Shown: positions 26,927 through 35,651 of the stretch, piece after piece | Position numbering within the stretch: the stretch's first letter is position 1 | Layout: each line of letters begins with the position of its first letter | DNA from: Rhodococcus sp. 06-235-1A | Lineage (GTDB): Bacteria; Actinomycetota; Actinomycetes; Mycobacteriales; Mycobacteriaceae | Assembly (NCBI RefSeq): GCF_002258785.1 | Contig: NZ_NOYI01000027.1 | Span: 1 to 64,000 of the forward strand | Reading direction: 5' to 3' | Length of the DNA stretch: 64,000 bases | Position numbers and translations under genes: made by a program | Notes under the pieces: generated by a model | Databases searched by the model: none | What the model saw: only the letters and a program-made list of their open reading frames with translations | Told to the model about the DNA's origin: nothing

Positions 26927-27394
26927 ATGACGACGTGGAAAGACTTCTCGACAACCGCCCCGAACCTCGCATCGGCCGTACAGGCCAGATTCACCGCTCA
27001 CAAACACCATGTGCTCGCGACGCTCCGCGCGGACGGCTCACCGCGGGTGAGCGGCACCGAGGTCGAGTTCGACGACAGTGGCGTCCTGCGCCTCGGTTCG
27101 ATGCTCGGTGCCGTCAAGGCACGGGATCTGCAGCGCGACGGACGATTCGCGCTGCACAGCAATCCAGGGCATCACTCGATGGAGGGCGGGGATGCGAAGA
27201 TCGGCGGTCGAGCCGTCGAAATCACCGATCCGGCTGCGCTGCAACCGATATTCGACGCTGCACCGGGCGAACTGGTGCCGTATCACGTGTTCGATCTCGA
27301 CATCACCGAGGTCGTCCTGACGTCACTGGTGGACGATCACATGCAGATCGACGTGTGGCGTCCGGGCTTCGAGATACGCACGGTCACCAGGTGA
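26927..27394 (+). CDS. pyridoxamine 5'-phosphate oxidase-family protein
   Basis: A 155-residue split-barrel flavin-binding protein. Family features include HVLATLRADGSPRVSGTEV at the N-terminal strands and LGSMLGAVKARDLQRDGRFAL for cofactor contact. It may use FMN or F420; the sequence does not settle this. The ATG at 26927 is preferred because an upstream ATG lies in the probable operator. It is divergent from a WYL regulator, which usually controls its neighbour. The last 11 bases overlap the end of the CDF gene on the other strand. Confidence 0.82.
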   Translation: MTTWKDFSTTAPNLASAVQARFTAHKHHVLATLRADGSPRVSGTEVEFDDSGVLRLGSMLGAVKARDLQRDGRFALHSNPGHHSMEGGDAKIGGRAVEITDPAALQPIFDAAPGELVPYHVFDLDITEVVLTSLVDDHMQIDVWRPGFEIRTVTR

Positions 27395-28313
27395 GCTCTT
27401 CCTTGCAGGTCCGGCCGTGCGCGGTCGGTTCGACCTGAACCGTGGCGTGGTCGAGGCCGTAGGTGGACAACAGAGATCTGGCCCGGTCGAGCACCATCGA
27501 CGACGACCCATCGCATTCGAGATGCACAGTGGCCACGTCCATTCCGGTGGTCAGCGTCCACACGTGCAGGTCGTGCACCCCCGTCACCCCCGGTAGCGCC
27601 GTCAGGTCGCCGGTCAACGCATCGACGTCGACGTGCCCTGGACTCGCCTGAGTGAGAATGCGCAGAGCCGAGCCGGCGAGCTTGATTGCGCGCGGGATCA
27701 CCCACAGGGAGATCAGGACACCGACGACGATGTCGGCCCAGGTCCACTGAAACACGACCATCAGAACGCCTGCGACGAGCACCCCGACACTGCCGACTGC
27801 GTCGGCCAGAACTTCCATGTAGGCACCGCGCACTGCCAGGGAGTCCTTGGCATCGGCGCGAATGAGCAGCATGACGACGACATTGGCCGCGAGACCGGCT
27901 GTCGCAGTGAGGATGAGCGGTACGCCGGGGATTTCGGGAGCATCGCCGATGCGAGAGACCGCCTCGTACATGATGAACGCCGCGACACCCAGCAGTAGAA
28001 CTGCATTCGCGATGGCAGTGAGCACCTCGGCCCGGTGCCAACCGAAAGTCCTTGCCGCGGCGGCACTTCCCTTGCGGGCCAGCAGAAGCGCGACCAACCC
28101 CATGGACATGCCGAGCACGTCGGTGAGCATGTGGCCTGCATCGGCGAGCAGACCGAGCGAACCGATGGCCACGGCCACGGTGGCCTCGACGACGAGGAAC
28201 ACCACCAGAATCGCCAACGCCACGACCATCTTGCGAATGCGGGCCTTGGGCGGCCCCACACCTGTGGACGAGTGACCGCCCACCCCGTGACTGTGCCCGT
28301 GACCCGCGCCCAT
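27384..28313 (-). CDS. cation diffusion facilitator, zinc/cobalt/cadmium exporter
   Basis: A 309-residue CDF protein. It has a His-rich cytoplasmic N-terminus (HGHSHGVGGHSS), six membrane helices, and a C-terminal metal-sensing domain (GVHDLHVWTLTTGMDVATVHL). The helix-2 metal site is HMLTD in LADAGHMLTD. In helix 5 the corresponding motif reads EVLAD, with glutamate where many zinc CDFs have histidine. It exports divalent metal in exchange for protons. A perfect 10-bp inverted repeat 40 bases upstream is a candidate metal-responsive operator. No ArsR/SmtB gene is adjacent. Confidence 0.92.
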   Translation of the reverse strand: MGAGHGHSHGVGGHSSTGVGPPKARIRKMVVALAILVVFLVVEATVAVAIGSLGLLADAGHMLTDVLGMSMGLVALLLARKGSAAAARTFGWHRAEVLTAIANAVLLLGVAAFIMYEAVSRIGDAPEIPGVPLILTATAGLAANVVVMLLIRADAKDSLAVRGAYMEVLADAVGSVGVLVAGVLMVVFQWTWADIVVGVLISLWVIPRAIKLAGSALRILTQASPGHVDVDALTGDLTALPGVTGVHDLHVWTLTTGMDVATVHLECDGSSSMVLDRARSLLSTYGLDHATVQVEPTAHGRTCKEELTW

Positions 28314-28352
28314 GACTCCCCCTCGCTACCGATACCGACTTCCGGGAGTCAC

Positions 28353-28374
28353 CATATGCGTACATACGCATATG
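28353..28374. promoter_or_regulatory. perfect 10-bp inverted repeat upstream of the CDF gene
   Basis: Arms CATATGCGTA and TACGCATATG are separated by CA, between the FUSC stop and the CDF start. The size and AT-rich symmetry resemble operators of ArsR/SmtB-type metal sensors that control exporters. The regulator would have to be encoded elsewhere. Confidence 0.65.
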
Positions 28375-28394
28375 TGCAATGGTGTGCGCTCAGG

Positions 28395-29564
28395 TCATTC
28401 CTCCGGCGGGACGTGCGGATGCTTCACCGTCGGCGGAAGCGTCGCCAACGCAGAAATACGCTTGAGGCCGGCGACCTGCAGCAAGTCGACGATGATCGAC
28501 CGCAACTGCGCCAACACCACCGTCGCCGACAGGCCGGCGTTGGAGATCAACTCCGGCTTGGCACCGGCCGCGACCGACCGCAGCACTCGTGCTGCCTCCG
28601 CCGCATCCGGCTTCTGCCCCGGATCGGCGAGAATCATCTGCCGCAACACCTCCACGGCATGCGCCAGCTTCTCCACCTCGTCGACGACGCGCGGATCGAG
28701 AATCTCGTCGTCTCGTACCAGCGTCAGCGATCGCCGAGCGAGCACCCGGATGTTGCGGACGGCATTGTCGATCGGATCGGCCGTCGCCGCGAGGGCCGCC
28801 AGGCGATTGCGGTGATTCCAGTACATCGGCGAGATCCGGGCAATTTCCCGGCCTCCCTTGAGGTCGGTCCGCAGAGCATCGATACCCGACTGCGTTGCAC
28901 GCGCCTTACGCAACGCCTCCTCGATCGGTTTGGGATCGTTCGCCACCAAACCGTCGGCTACCTTCTGCAGCACACTTGCAGCCGTCGCCAACACGCTCGC
29001 CGCATCCTTGCGTGCACGCCACACCGGATGTGTCGGAATCAACGCCACGATCGCGATGCCCACCAGACCGCCGACCAACGCGTCGACCATGCGGTTGGGG
29101 CCACCCATGTTGCCCGGCGGGATCAGGGTCGCCACCAGAACCGCGGACGATCCGGCCTGCATCGCGATGATCGGACCGCCGTCGAGGAACACCGCGGCCG
29201 ACATCGCCAACACGACCACCAACGCGATCTGCCACGGCCCGCTACCGATCAGCGAGATGAGCAGATCGCCGACGCCGATGCCCACCGTCACTCCGACGAC
29301 GAGCTCCGCCGATCGGCGCAGGCGAGCTCCGAGCGATACGCCCAGCGAGACGACCGCGGCGATCGGTGCGAAGAACGGGCTCTCGTGACCGACGATGTCC
29401 GTCGCGACGAACCACGCCACACCTGCCGCCAACGCGCACTGAATGATGGGCAGCAGCGACAACTTCAACCGAGCACTGCCCGACTTCAGCCGGGTCCGGC
29501 CTCGCGCCCGGCTGGCGCGGGCCCGATCAGCCCAGGCCGAGCGCTTCTGCTGCCTTGGGGTCAC
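28395..29564 (-). CDS. FUSC-family membrane protein
   Basis: A protein of about 389 residues with a basic head, roughly six membrane helices (LLPIIQCALAAGVAWFVA to IAIVALIPTHPV) and a long alpha-helical cytoplasmic tail. This matches the aromatic acid exporter/fusaric acid resistance (FUSC) family. The start is uncertain: GTG 29564 lies inside the DUF3151 gene, overlapping it by 38 bases, and gives the usual basic head RQQKRSAWADRARASRARGR; shorter TTG starts are possible. It is probably coupled to DUF3151. The exported substrate is unknown. Confidence 0.75.
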   Translation of the reverse strand: MTPRQQKRSAWADRARASRARGRTRLKSGSARLKLSLLPIIQCALAAGVAWFVATDIVGHESPFFAPIAAVVSLGVSLGARLRRSAELVVGVTVGIGVGDLLISLIGSGPWQIALVVVLAMSAAVFLDGGPIIAMQAGSSAVLVATLIPPGNMGGPNRMVDALVGGLVGIAIVALIPTHPVWRARKDAASVLATAASVLQKVADGLVANDPKPIEEALRKARATQSGIDALRTDLKGGREIARISPMYWNHRNRLAALAATADPIDNAVRNIRVLARRSLTLVRDDEILDPRVVDEVEKLAHAVEVLRQMILADPGQKPDAAEAARVLRSVAAGAKPELISNAGLSATVVLAQLRSIIVDLLQVAGLKRISALATLPPTVKHPHVPPEE

Positions 29565-29943
29565 AGTCTTCGAGGAGGTCGAGGCAGCGGGCGTACTCGT
29601 CGTTCTCGTTGATGTCGCGGGCGGCTTTGGCGAGGACTGCGACGCATCGGAGGAATCCGCGGTTGGGCTCATGGCTGTACGGGACCGGCCCGAATCCCTT
29701 CCATCCATTACGACGCAACTGGTCCAGACCTCGGTGATATCCGGTGCGCGCATAGGCGTACGCGGTGATGGTGGCGCCCGACTCGAGAGATGCCTCGGCC
29801 AGGTAGGCCCAGGCGATCGACGCCGTCGGATGCGCAGCTGCGACCGTCTCGGGAGCCTCGTGGTTCAGCAGCGCGGATTCGGCCTCGTCGTCGCCGGGCA
29901 ACAGTGTGGGTTGGGGTCCGAGCAGATCACCGAAAGAAGTCAT
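29527..29943 (-). CDS. DUF3151 family protein (Rv0360c-like)
   Basis: A 138-residue protein found across mycolic-acid actinobacteria. Conserved segments are TSFGDLLGPQPTLLPGDDEAE, AYAYARTGYHRGLDQLRRNGW and GPVPYSHEPNRGFLRCV, followed by a TPR-like helical end. No biochemical role is known. A second ATG three codons upstream (29952) is also possible, and GGGG lies between the ideal distances for both. Its neighbour order matches Rv0360c beside Rv0361. Confidence 0.88.
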   Translation of the reverse strand: MTSFGDLLGPQPTLLPGDDEAESALLNHEAPETVAAAHPTASIAWAYLAEASLESGATITAYAYARTGYHRGLDQLRRNGWKGFGPVPYSHEPNRGFLRCVAVLAKAARDINENDEYARCLDLLEDCDPKAAEALGLG

Positions 29944-30092
29944 GGCGCTCATTGTGCCCCTACGTCACCGAATCGTGTCCGAACACCCCCGGTGGCGCTC
30001 GCGCCGAGCCGCAGTCACGGTGGATAGGCTGCCAGCTGACGAAATCGAGACCACGTGGGTTTTCGGACGATTCGGTGAACGAGGGAGAATGC

Positions 30093-31010
30093 ATGCCGGA
30101 CGAGAACAAGAAGGCGTCCTCCGAGGCCGATGCAGCCACCGAGGCCGACGCAGCAACCGAGAAGATCGATCTGGGCAAGAAGAAGCAGGTCGACGATTCC
30201 GCAGGAATCCAGACGGAGAAAATCGACCTCGACGCCGAACCCCAGCCGAAGGACAAGCCCGAGACAGAGGACGCGGCGACCGAGAAGATCGCCACAGTTC
30301 CAACCGAAACGCCTGCAGCTCCGGCCGCGAAACCGGTCGTCTCGCAGACTGCCAAACCTACCGCGGCCCCGCGTCGCATCCCGCCGCGGGGCCCGTCCGA
30401 TAGTTTTGCGAAACCCGTTGCAGCAGAACAGAAAATACCGGCAGCAGTGCCTCCACCGGTCGGACCTCGGAAAATCGAGCCGCAGCAGGCCGCACCCAAG
30501 CAGGCCGCACCCAAGCAGGCCGCACCCAAGCAGGTCGGGCCCCAGCGCATCGGGCCCGCGCCCGCAGGGCCGGGACAGCCGAGTCACAAGAAGTGGTGGG
30601 CGGCGCTGGTGGCCGCAATCGTCGTGATCGCGGCGGTGGCCGCCGGGGCATATCTGCTCGTCGACCGGACGAGCGAGGACAACTCACCCGAGGCGCAGAT
30701 CCGGTCCACGGTCGAATCGTTCACCAGGGCACTGGCCGGCGGTGACCTGGCCACGCTGCGCAGCACCTCGTGTGGGGATCTGGCGACGTTCTACCGCGAC
30801 ATCCCGGACTCCGAATTCGCCGATGTCCACCGCGTCTCGGTGGAACAGGGCAGCATCCCGAATCTCGACAGCATCGACGCCATCCAGGTCGGCGACGACA
30901 CCACCGCGATCGCTCAAGTCATCGCGCACACCGATGCCAATCCGAACGACAGGTCGCCGCGCACCTTCGACCTGCGCCTGGAAGGCGATCAGTGGAAGGT
31001 GTGCAGCTGA
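30093..31010 (+). CDS. Rv0361-like membrane protein with repetitive cytoplasmic tail
   Basis: A 305-residue protein. The first 165 residues are a charged, then Pro/Ala-rich disordered tail with three EKID/EKIA motifs and three exact QAAPK units. One membrane helix follows (about residues 171-192), then an external domain ending DLRLEGDQWKVCS with two cysteines. The domain order and ending are shared with the protein at 12469-12996. The ATG at 30093 has GAGGGAGA upstream. Position next to DUF3151 and fba matches Rv0361. Function unknown; the external domain is probably NTF2-like. Confidence 0.8.
   Translation: MPDENKKASSEADAATEADAATEKIDLGKKKQVDDSAGIQTEKIDLDAEPQPKDKPETEDAATEKIATVPTETPAAPAAKPVVSQTAKPTAAPRRIPPRGPSDSFAKPVAAEQKIPAAVPPPVGPRKIEPQQAAPKQAAPKQAAPKQVGPQRIGPAPAGPGQPSHKKWWAALVAAIVVIAAVAAGAYLLVDRTSEDNSPEAQIRSTVESFTRALAGGDLATLRSTSCGDLATFYRDIPDSEFADVHRVSVEQGSIPNLDSIDAIQVGDDTTAIAQVIAHTDANPNDRSPRTFDLRLEGDQWKVCS
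30486..30530 (+). repeat. three 15-bp tandem repeats inside the Rv0361-like gene
   Basis: Three identical copies of CAGGCCGCACCCAAG encode QAAPK units in the disordered tail. The identity at the base level suggests recent slippage expansion, so copy number may vary between strains. Confidence 0.9.
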
Positions 31011-31014
31011 CGCT

Positions 31015-31062
31015 GCATGTGCGCAGAAACTCGTAGCAGAGCACGAGTTTCCGCGCACGTGC
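31015..31062. terminator. hairpin between the Rv0361-like gene and fba
   Basis: Arms of 20 bases (GCATGTGCGCAGAAACTCGT and a partner with two G-U type changes) enclose an 8-base loop in the convergent gap. The arm resembles that of the hairpin at 15584-15633. Acts as a shared terminator. Confidence 0.7.
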
Positions 31063-31074
31063 GGCGAAGCCGCT

Positions 31075-32115
31075 CTATCCTGCGGATACGCTGCGGCCTG
31101 CGGACTTCAGGTCGTTGCACGCCTCGATGACACGGGCGGTCATACCGGCCTCGGCCTTCTTGAGGTAGCTGCGCGGGTCGTAGGCCTTCTTGTTGCCCAC
31201 CTCGCCGTCGACCTTGAGCACACCGTCGTAGTTGGAGAAGAAGTGTCCGGCGATGGGGCGGCTGAACGCGTACTGGGTGTCGGTGTCGACGTTCATCTTC
31301 ACGACGCCGTACTCGAGGGCCTCTTCGATTTCGCTCTTCGCCGAGCCCGATCCGCCGTGGAAGACGAAGTCGAACGGCTTGGAACCCGATGCCAGGCCGA
31401 GCTTCTCCGAAGCAACCTTCTGGCCGTCAGCGAGCACCGATGGCTTGAGCTTGACGTTGCCCGGCTTGTACACGCCGTGCACGTTGCCGAACGTCGCTGC
31501 CAGCAGGTACCGCGAGCCCGCATCACCTGCGCCGAGCGCCTCGACGGTCTTGAGGAAGTCTTCGTTGGAGGTGTAGAGCTTGTCGTTGATCTCGGCCTCG
31601 ACGCCGTCTTCCTCGCCGCCGACGACGCCGATCTCGACCTCGAGAATGATGTTCGCCGCTGCAGCGCGGGCCAACAGGTCCTTGGCGATCTCGAGGTTCT
31701 CGTCGATCGGGATGGCCGAGCCGTCCCACATGTGCGACTGGAACAGCGGGTTCTTTCCTGCGTCGACGCGTTCCTGTGAGATCGCGATCAGCGGTCGAAC
31801 GTACGTGTCCAGCTTGTCCTTGGGGCAGTGGTCGGTGTGCAACGCGATGGTGACGTCGTACTTGGCGGCGATCACGTGCGCGAACTCGGCCAGCGCCACT
31901 GCGCCGACGACCATGTCCTTGATGCCGAGGCCCGATCCGAACTCGGCACCTCCGGTGGAGAACTGGATGATGCCGTCGCTACCCGCGTCGGCGAAGCCCT
32001 TGATGGCGGCATTGATGGACTCGGAACCCACACAGTTGATTGCCGGAAAGGCGAACTTGTGTTCCTTCGCCCGGCCCAGCATCTCGGCGTAGACCTCGGG
32101 AGTTGCGATAGGCAC
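31075..32115 (-). CDS. fba: class II fructose-bisphosphate aldolase
   Basis: A 346-residue zinc-dependent aldolase of glycolysis and gluconeogenesis. Zinc and catalytic residues are visible in ALHTDHCPKD, VEIGVVGGEEDG, ATFGNVHGVY and FHGGSGS. Length and motifs match mycobacterial FbaA. The GTG start at 32115 has GGAGG upstream and gives PIATPEVYAEML, the family N-terminus. It is divergent from a DedA gene, as Rv0363c is from Rv0364. Essential in mycobacteria, so a true second copy would be unusual. Confidence 0.97.
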   Translation of the reverse strand: MPIATPEVYAEMLGRAKEHKFAFPAINCVGSESINAAIKGFADAGSDGIIQFSTGGAEFGSGLGIKDMVVGAVALAEFAHVIAAKYDVTIALHTDHCPKDKLDTYVRPLIAISQERVDAGKNPLFQSHMWDGSAIPIDENLEIAKDLLARAAAANIILEVEIGVVGGEEDGVEAEINDKLYTSNEDFLKTVEALGAGDAGSRYLLAATFGNVHGVYKPGNVKLKPSVLADGQKVASEKLGLASGSKPFDFVFHGGSGSAKSEIEEALEYGVVKMNVDTDTQYAFSRPIAGHFFSNYDGVLKVDGEVGNKKAYDPRSYLKKAEAGMTARVIEACNDLKSAGRSVSAG

Positions 32116-32308
32116 GGCGTCATTCCTCCATTGAAAGTTCGATTGTGTCCTGTGCAGTATGGCAACCTCCCGGCGCGGTGTCGTGCGTACCCGCATCCCT
32201 GAGGTCATTCCACAGGCGCACCGAGAACGACGAACAGGCCATCGCGTTCACAGCCGGGCGACACCATCTATTCAGGACTTACCAGTTTCGGCCGGTAGTG
32301 TGGGCGCG

Positions 32309-33040
32309 GTGAGTCTCCTAGCTGCCTCGGAATCCGTGACGACGAACCTGGCCCTTTTGCCTGGATTCCTCGACCCGGTGAACCTGCTCAACTCTTTCGG
32401 TCACTGGGTGCTGATCGGGCTCCTGCTGGTGGTGTTCATCGAGTCCGGACTGCTGTTTCCGCTGCTCCCTGGCGATTCACTGCTCTTCACGGCAGGATTG
32501 ATCGCGGCGTCGAAGTCCACCGAGATCGAGCCGTTCGCGTCCATCTGGACTCTCGTCATCCTGATTCCGATTGCGGCCATCCTCGGCGATCAGGTCGGCT
32601 ACCTCATCGGCACCAAGGGTGGCGCGGCCCTGTTCAAGAGCAACGATTCGCGATTCTTCAAGAAGAAGTACATCGACGAATCGCACCTGTTCTTCGAAAA
32701 GCACGGTCCGATCACCATCATCCTGGCTCGCTTCGTGCCGATCGTGCGGACGTTCGCGCCGGTCGTCGCCGGTGCGTCGCACATGAAGTACTCACTGTTC
32801 CTCACGTACAACGTCGTCGGCGGCATCCTGTGGGGCGCGGGTGTGACGGTACTGGGATACCTGCTCGGGCAGATCGCGTTCATCCGTGAGCACGTCGACA
32901 TCATCTTCCTGATCATCGTTGCCGTGTCCGTACTGCCCATCGTCATCGAGGTCGGCAAGCGCATGATCAAAGCCCGCAAGACTCCGCTCGGCGAGGCGGC
33001 CGACGCACTAGAGGCCGACGCCCCGGACGCCAAGTCCTGA
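32309..33040 (+). CDS. DedA/VTT-domain membrane protein (Rv0364-like)
   Basis: A protein of about 243 residues. DedA motifs are the glutamate-containing FIESGLLFPLLPGDSLLFTAG, then GDQVGYLIGTKGG, and ARFVPIVRTFAPVVAG with the two arginines. These proteins act in lipid carrier or phospholipid flipping across the membrane. The start is not certain: GTG 32309 is used, a GTG nine codons later is possible, and neither has a strong ribosome site. It precedes a second DedA gene by 16 bases. Confidence 0.9.
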   Translation: MSLLAASESVTTNLALLPGFLDPVNLLNSFGHWVLIGLLLVVFIESGLLFPLLPGDSLLFTAGLIAASKSTEIEPFASIWTLVILIPIAAILGDQVGYLIGTKGGAALFKSNDSRFFKKKYIDESHLFFEKHGPITIILARFVPIVRTFAPVVAGASHMKYSLFLTYNVVGGILWGAGVTVLGYLLGQIAFIREHVDIIFLIIVAVSVLPIVIEVGKRMIKARKTPLGEAADALEADAPDAKS

Positions 33041-33056
33041 CCGAGATCCTCCGAAA

Positions 33057-33764
33057 GTGATCGAGTCCATGTCGTCGCTTACCACTGCGCTGCCGACCGT
33101 CTCCGTTCAGGCAGTCGGCAGCTTCGGCCCGCTGCAGACGGCAGGGCCCCTCGTCGTGTGGATCGTCGTGATGACGTTCGTGTTCATCGAATGCGCCGTG
33201 ATCATCGGACTGTTCCTGCCCGGCGATTCGATGCTGATCACCGCAGGAATCGTGATGGCGACGCACGCGTCGGGCACCGGTCACATCTGGGCTCTGTCGC
33301 TCGGTGCGATGGTCGCCGCAATCGCGGGCAATCAGGTGGGATACATGATCGGCCACCGGACCGGCTCGACACTGGTGGCCCGCAAGAACGGCAAGTACCT
33401 CAACACCAAGAACCTGCACAAGGTGAATCTGCTCCTCGAGAAGCACGGATTCTGGGCTGTGCTCGTTGCGCGCTGGATTCCGTGGGTGCGCACTCTGTGC
33501 CCGCTCGTCGCGGGTGCCGCGAAGATGGATCACCGCAAGTACACGGTCGCCAGCACCCTCGGCGCAATCATCTGGGCCCCGGTGTTGCTGCTGATCGGGT
33601 TCTACTTCGGCTCGTTCATCGAAGGCATACCGTGGCTGATGCCCGTCGTCCTGATCAGCATGATCGTGCTGCTCGTCGTCGGAACCGGGCTCGGCATCTG
33701 GCAGTACCGCAAGGAAATGTCGCGCCCCGAGGAGATCATCGAGGTCGACGAGGTAGTCGAGTAG
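33057..33764 (+). CDS. second DedA/VTT-domain membrane protein
   Basis: A 235-residue DedA protein. It shares FIECAVIIGLFLPGDSMLITAG, GNQVGYMIGHRTGS and ARWIPWVRTLCPLVAG with its upstream neighbour, but is only distantly similar, so this looks like an old tandem duplication rather than a recent one. GTG 33057 or ATG 33069 may be the start. The acidic C-terminal tail (EEIIEVDEVVE) is probably cytoplasmic. Likely co-transcribed with the first DedA gene. Confidence 0.9.
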   Translation: MIESMSSLTTALPTVSVQAVGSFGPLQTAGPLVVWIVVMTFVFIECAVIIGLFLPGDSMLITAGIVMATHASGTGHIWALSLGAMVAAIAGNQVGYMIGHRTGSTLVARKNGKYLNTKNLHKVNLLLEKHGFWAVLVARWIPWVRTLCPLVAGAAKMDHRKYTVASTLGAIIWAPVLLLIGFYFGSFIEGIPWLMPVVLISMIVLLVVGTGLGIWQYRKEMSRPEEIIEVDEVVE

Positions 33765-33772
33765 GGCGGAAC

Positions 33773-34909
33773 CTAGTGTCCTGCAGCCGAGACTCGGTAG
33801 GCGGCTTCCATCAGCATCCAGCCGCTCAGCTGCACCGATAGGTCTCTCTCGGGTACGTCGGACGGTCGCACCGTGCCTTCGGTGAAGGTGGCGATGTGCA
33901 GTCCTTGCCCGGGGAATCGCGCCTCGCGGTTCCAGTCGGCTCCGAACAGCGGGTTGTCCTCCACTTCGAGTCGGTTCTCCCATGCGGCCTCGGCCGAGTT
34001 CAGGACGATCGCCGCGGCAAGTTCGCGGGCACGGTCGTCCGCCTCCGAGTCCCCTGGCAGCTCGACCGCGACCACCGCCAGGTAACGCGCGAGGATGGCG
34101 TTGAACAGGCCGCCGTCTCCCCCGCCGCCGCCGGTGATGACCAGGTTGCGGGTCAGGTGGTTCTCCACGGCGTCGACCAGCGCGTGGACCCGCTCGGCAT
34201 GCCTCGGGTGGCCGAGCCGAATCGCGAGTTCGGTTTCGAGACCCAGGGTGACGCCCTGGCAGTAGCTGTAGATCGCGCGTTCGACCTGTCCCGGTTCACC
34301 CGCGTCGACGAGTGCGCGGGTGGAGTGCACTCCGTCGATGATCAAGCCGGTTCGGGGGTCCCTCAGGGTGCGGTCCATCCAGTCGGACATCTCCTGGGCC
34401 CGCCACAGTCGGCCGGTGCGCGCGAGCATGATCGCGGCAGGACCGTTGGCCGGGGCGTTGTAGAAGTCGGACTTCTTGCGCCACGGGATGCCTCCGCCCT
34501 CGGCCGGGGCCCAGGCATCGAACAATTCCATCTCGATCTGCTGGATGCCGCCGCGATTGCCCACGAAATGCTGCCGCTGCGCGCGCTCGAGCGCCAACCC
34601 GAGCCACGCCATGTCGTCGTAGTAGTTGTTGGTCCACCCGCTGATGTTGCGGGTTCGGTGCGCTCGGGTGATCTTGTTCAGACGCCGACGACGCTTGGCG
34701 GTGAGATCGCGGTCGGCGGCATCGACCGCGCAATCGAGAAGGTGCGCCTGCCACCAGTAGTGCCAACGCAGGAACAGCCGCTCCCGGCGAACCGGTGGCC
34801 AGGCGACGACTCCGAGCGTCGTGCCCGGCAGACCCCACAGCCGACGCATGTGCCGCGCGACGACGGCCCCCTCCGCAGCGTCCGCACGCTGCGACCACAA
34901 CTCCTGCAT
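33773..34909 (-). CDS. glycoside hydrolase family 76 protein (Rv0365c-like)
   Basis: A 378-residue alpha-helical glycosidase. The family's paired catalytic aspartates are in TNNYYDDMAWLGLAL (about residues 95-109). Other conserved segments are IPWRKKSDFYNAPANGPAAIM and YSYCQGVTLGLE. GH76 enzymes cleave alpha-1,6-mannans. No signal peptide is visible, so a cytoplasmic role in mannan or lipomannan turnover is more likely than secretion. It is convergent with the DedA pair and lies 61 bases after the SpoU gene. Confidence 0.88.
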   Translation of the reverse strand: MQELWSQRADAAEGAVVARHMRRLWGLPGTTLGVVAWPPVRRERLFLRWHYWWQAHLLDCAVDAADRDLTAKRRRRLNKITRAHRTRNISGWTNNYYDDMAWLGLALERAQRQHFVGNRGGIQQIEMELFDAWAPAEGGGIPWRKKSDFYNAPANGPAAIMLARTGRLWRAQEMSDWMDRTLRDPRTGLIIDGVHSTRALVDAGEPGQVERAIYSYCQGVTLGLETELAIRLGHPRHAERVHALVDAVENHLTRNLVITGGGGGDGGLFNAILARYLAVVAVELPGDSEADDRARELAAAIVLNSAEAAWENRLEVEDNPLFGADWNREARFPGQGLHIATFTEGTVRPSDVPERDLSVQLSGWMLMEAAYRVSAAGH

Positions 34910-34970
34910 ACCGAGATCCTGCCACTACCGTTGCTGATTCGTTACATGCCGCCCCGGAACGGACGTGGCC

Positions 34971-35651
34971 TCACCATGCGTCGTCGAGATCTGCGTGCCG
35001 CCTGATCCACGAGTGCATGGCAATCCCGGCAGCGACACCAGCATTGATGCTCCGAGTGGATCCGAATTGAGCGATCGATACCGTCATCGACGCCGACTCA
35101 CGGGCACTCTCGGTGACGCCCGGTCCCTCCTGACCGAAGAGCAGAAGGCAGTCCCGCGGCAGATCGGCCGTCTCGATGGGGACCGACCCAGGAGTGTTGT
35201 CGACGGCGACGACGACGAGCCCGTGTTCGGCCGCGAACGCCATCAGCGCCTCCACCGAGTCGTGGTGATGGATGTGCTGGTACCGGTCGGTGACCATCGC
35301 ACCGCGGCGGTTCCATCGACGTCGCCCGACGATATGCACGGCCTGGGCGGCGAAGGCGTTGGCGGTGCGCACGACGGTGCCGATGTTGGCGTCGTTGGTG
35401 AAGTTCTCGATGGCGACGTGCAACGGGTGGCGTCGAGTATCGATGTCGGCAACGATCGCCTCCCGTCGCCAATATCGATAGGCGTCGACGACGTTCCGGC
35501 GGTCACCGTCGGCGAGAAGCTCGGGATCCAGCCGCGGATCGTCGGGTGGTGGTTCGGCATGGGTCTCCGCCCACGGTCCGACGCCGTGCGGATTCTCGCC
35601 CCACTCGGTCGGGCCGACGTCCTCCGACGGCGAAGCGCTCTCGCCGCTCAA
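34971..35651 (-). CDS. SpoU/TrmH-family RNA 2'-O-methyltransferase
   Basis: A 226-residue SPOUT methyltransferase. Motif 1 FTNDANIGTVVRTANAF, motif 2 LLLFGQEGPGVTES and motif 3 GSTRSINAGVAAGIAMHSW form the SAM-binding knot. A 75-residue N-terminal extension contains AYRYWRREAIVAD. The target RNA is not evident. No ATG or GTG is available before the conserved fold; the start is taken as TTG 35651, which overlaps the lipoprotein stop (TTGA). It resembles Rv0380c. Confidence 0.85.
   Translation of the reverse strand: MSGESASPSEDVGPTEWGENPHGVGPWAETHAEPPPDDPRLDPELLADGDRRNVVDAYRYWRREAIVADIDTRRHPLHVAIENFTNDANIGTVVRTANAFAAQAVHIVGRRRWNRRGAMVTDRYQHIHHHDSVEALMAFAAEHGLVVVAVDNTPGSVPIETADLPRDCLLLFGQEGPGVTESARESASMTVSIAQFGSTRSINAGVAAGIAMHSWIRRHADLDDAW

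Noticed and set aside
32309-33764. Recent duplication producing the two neighbouring DedA genes
   Set aside because: They share only the family motifs and differ in most other positions, so the duplication is old.
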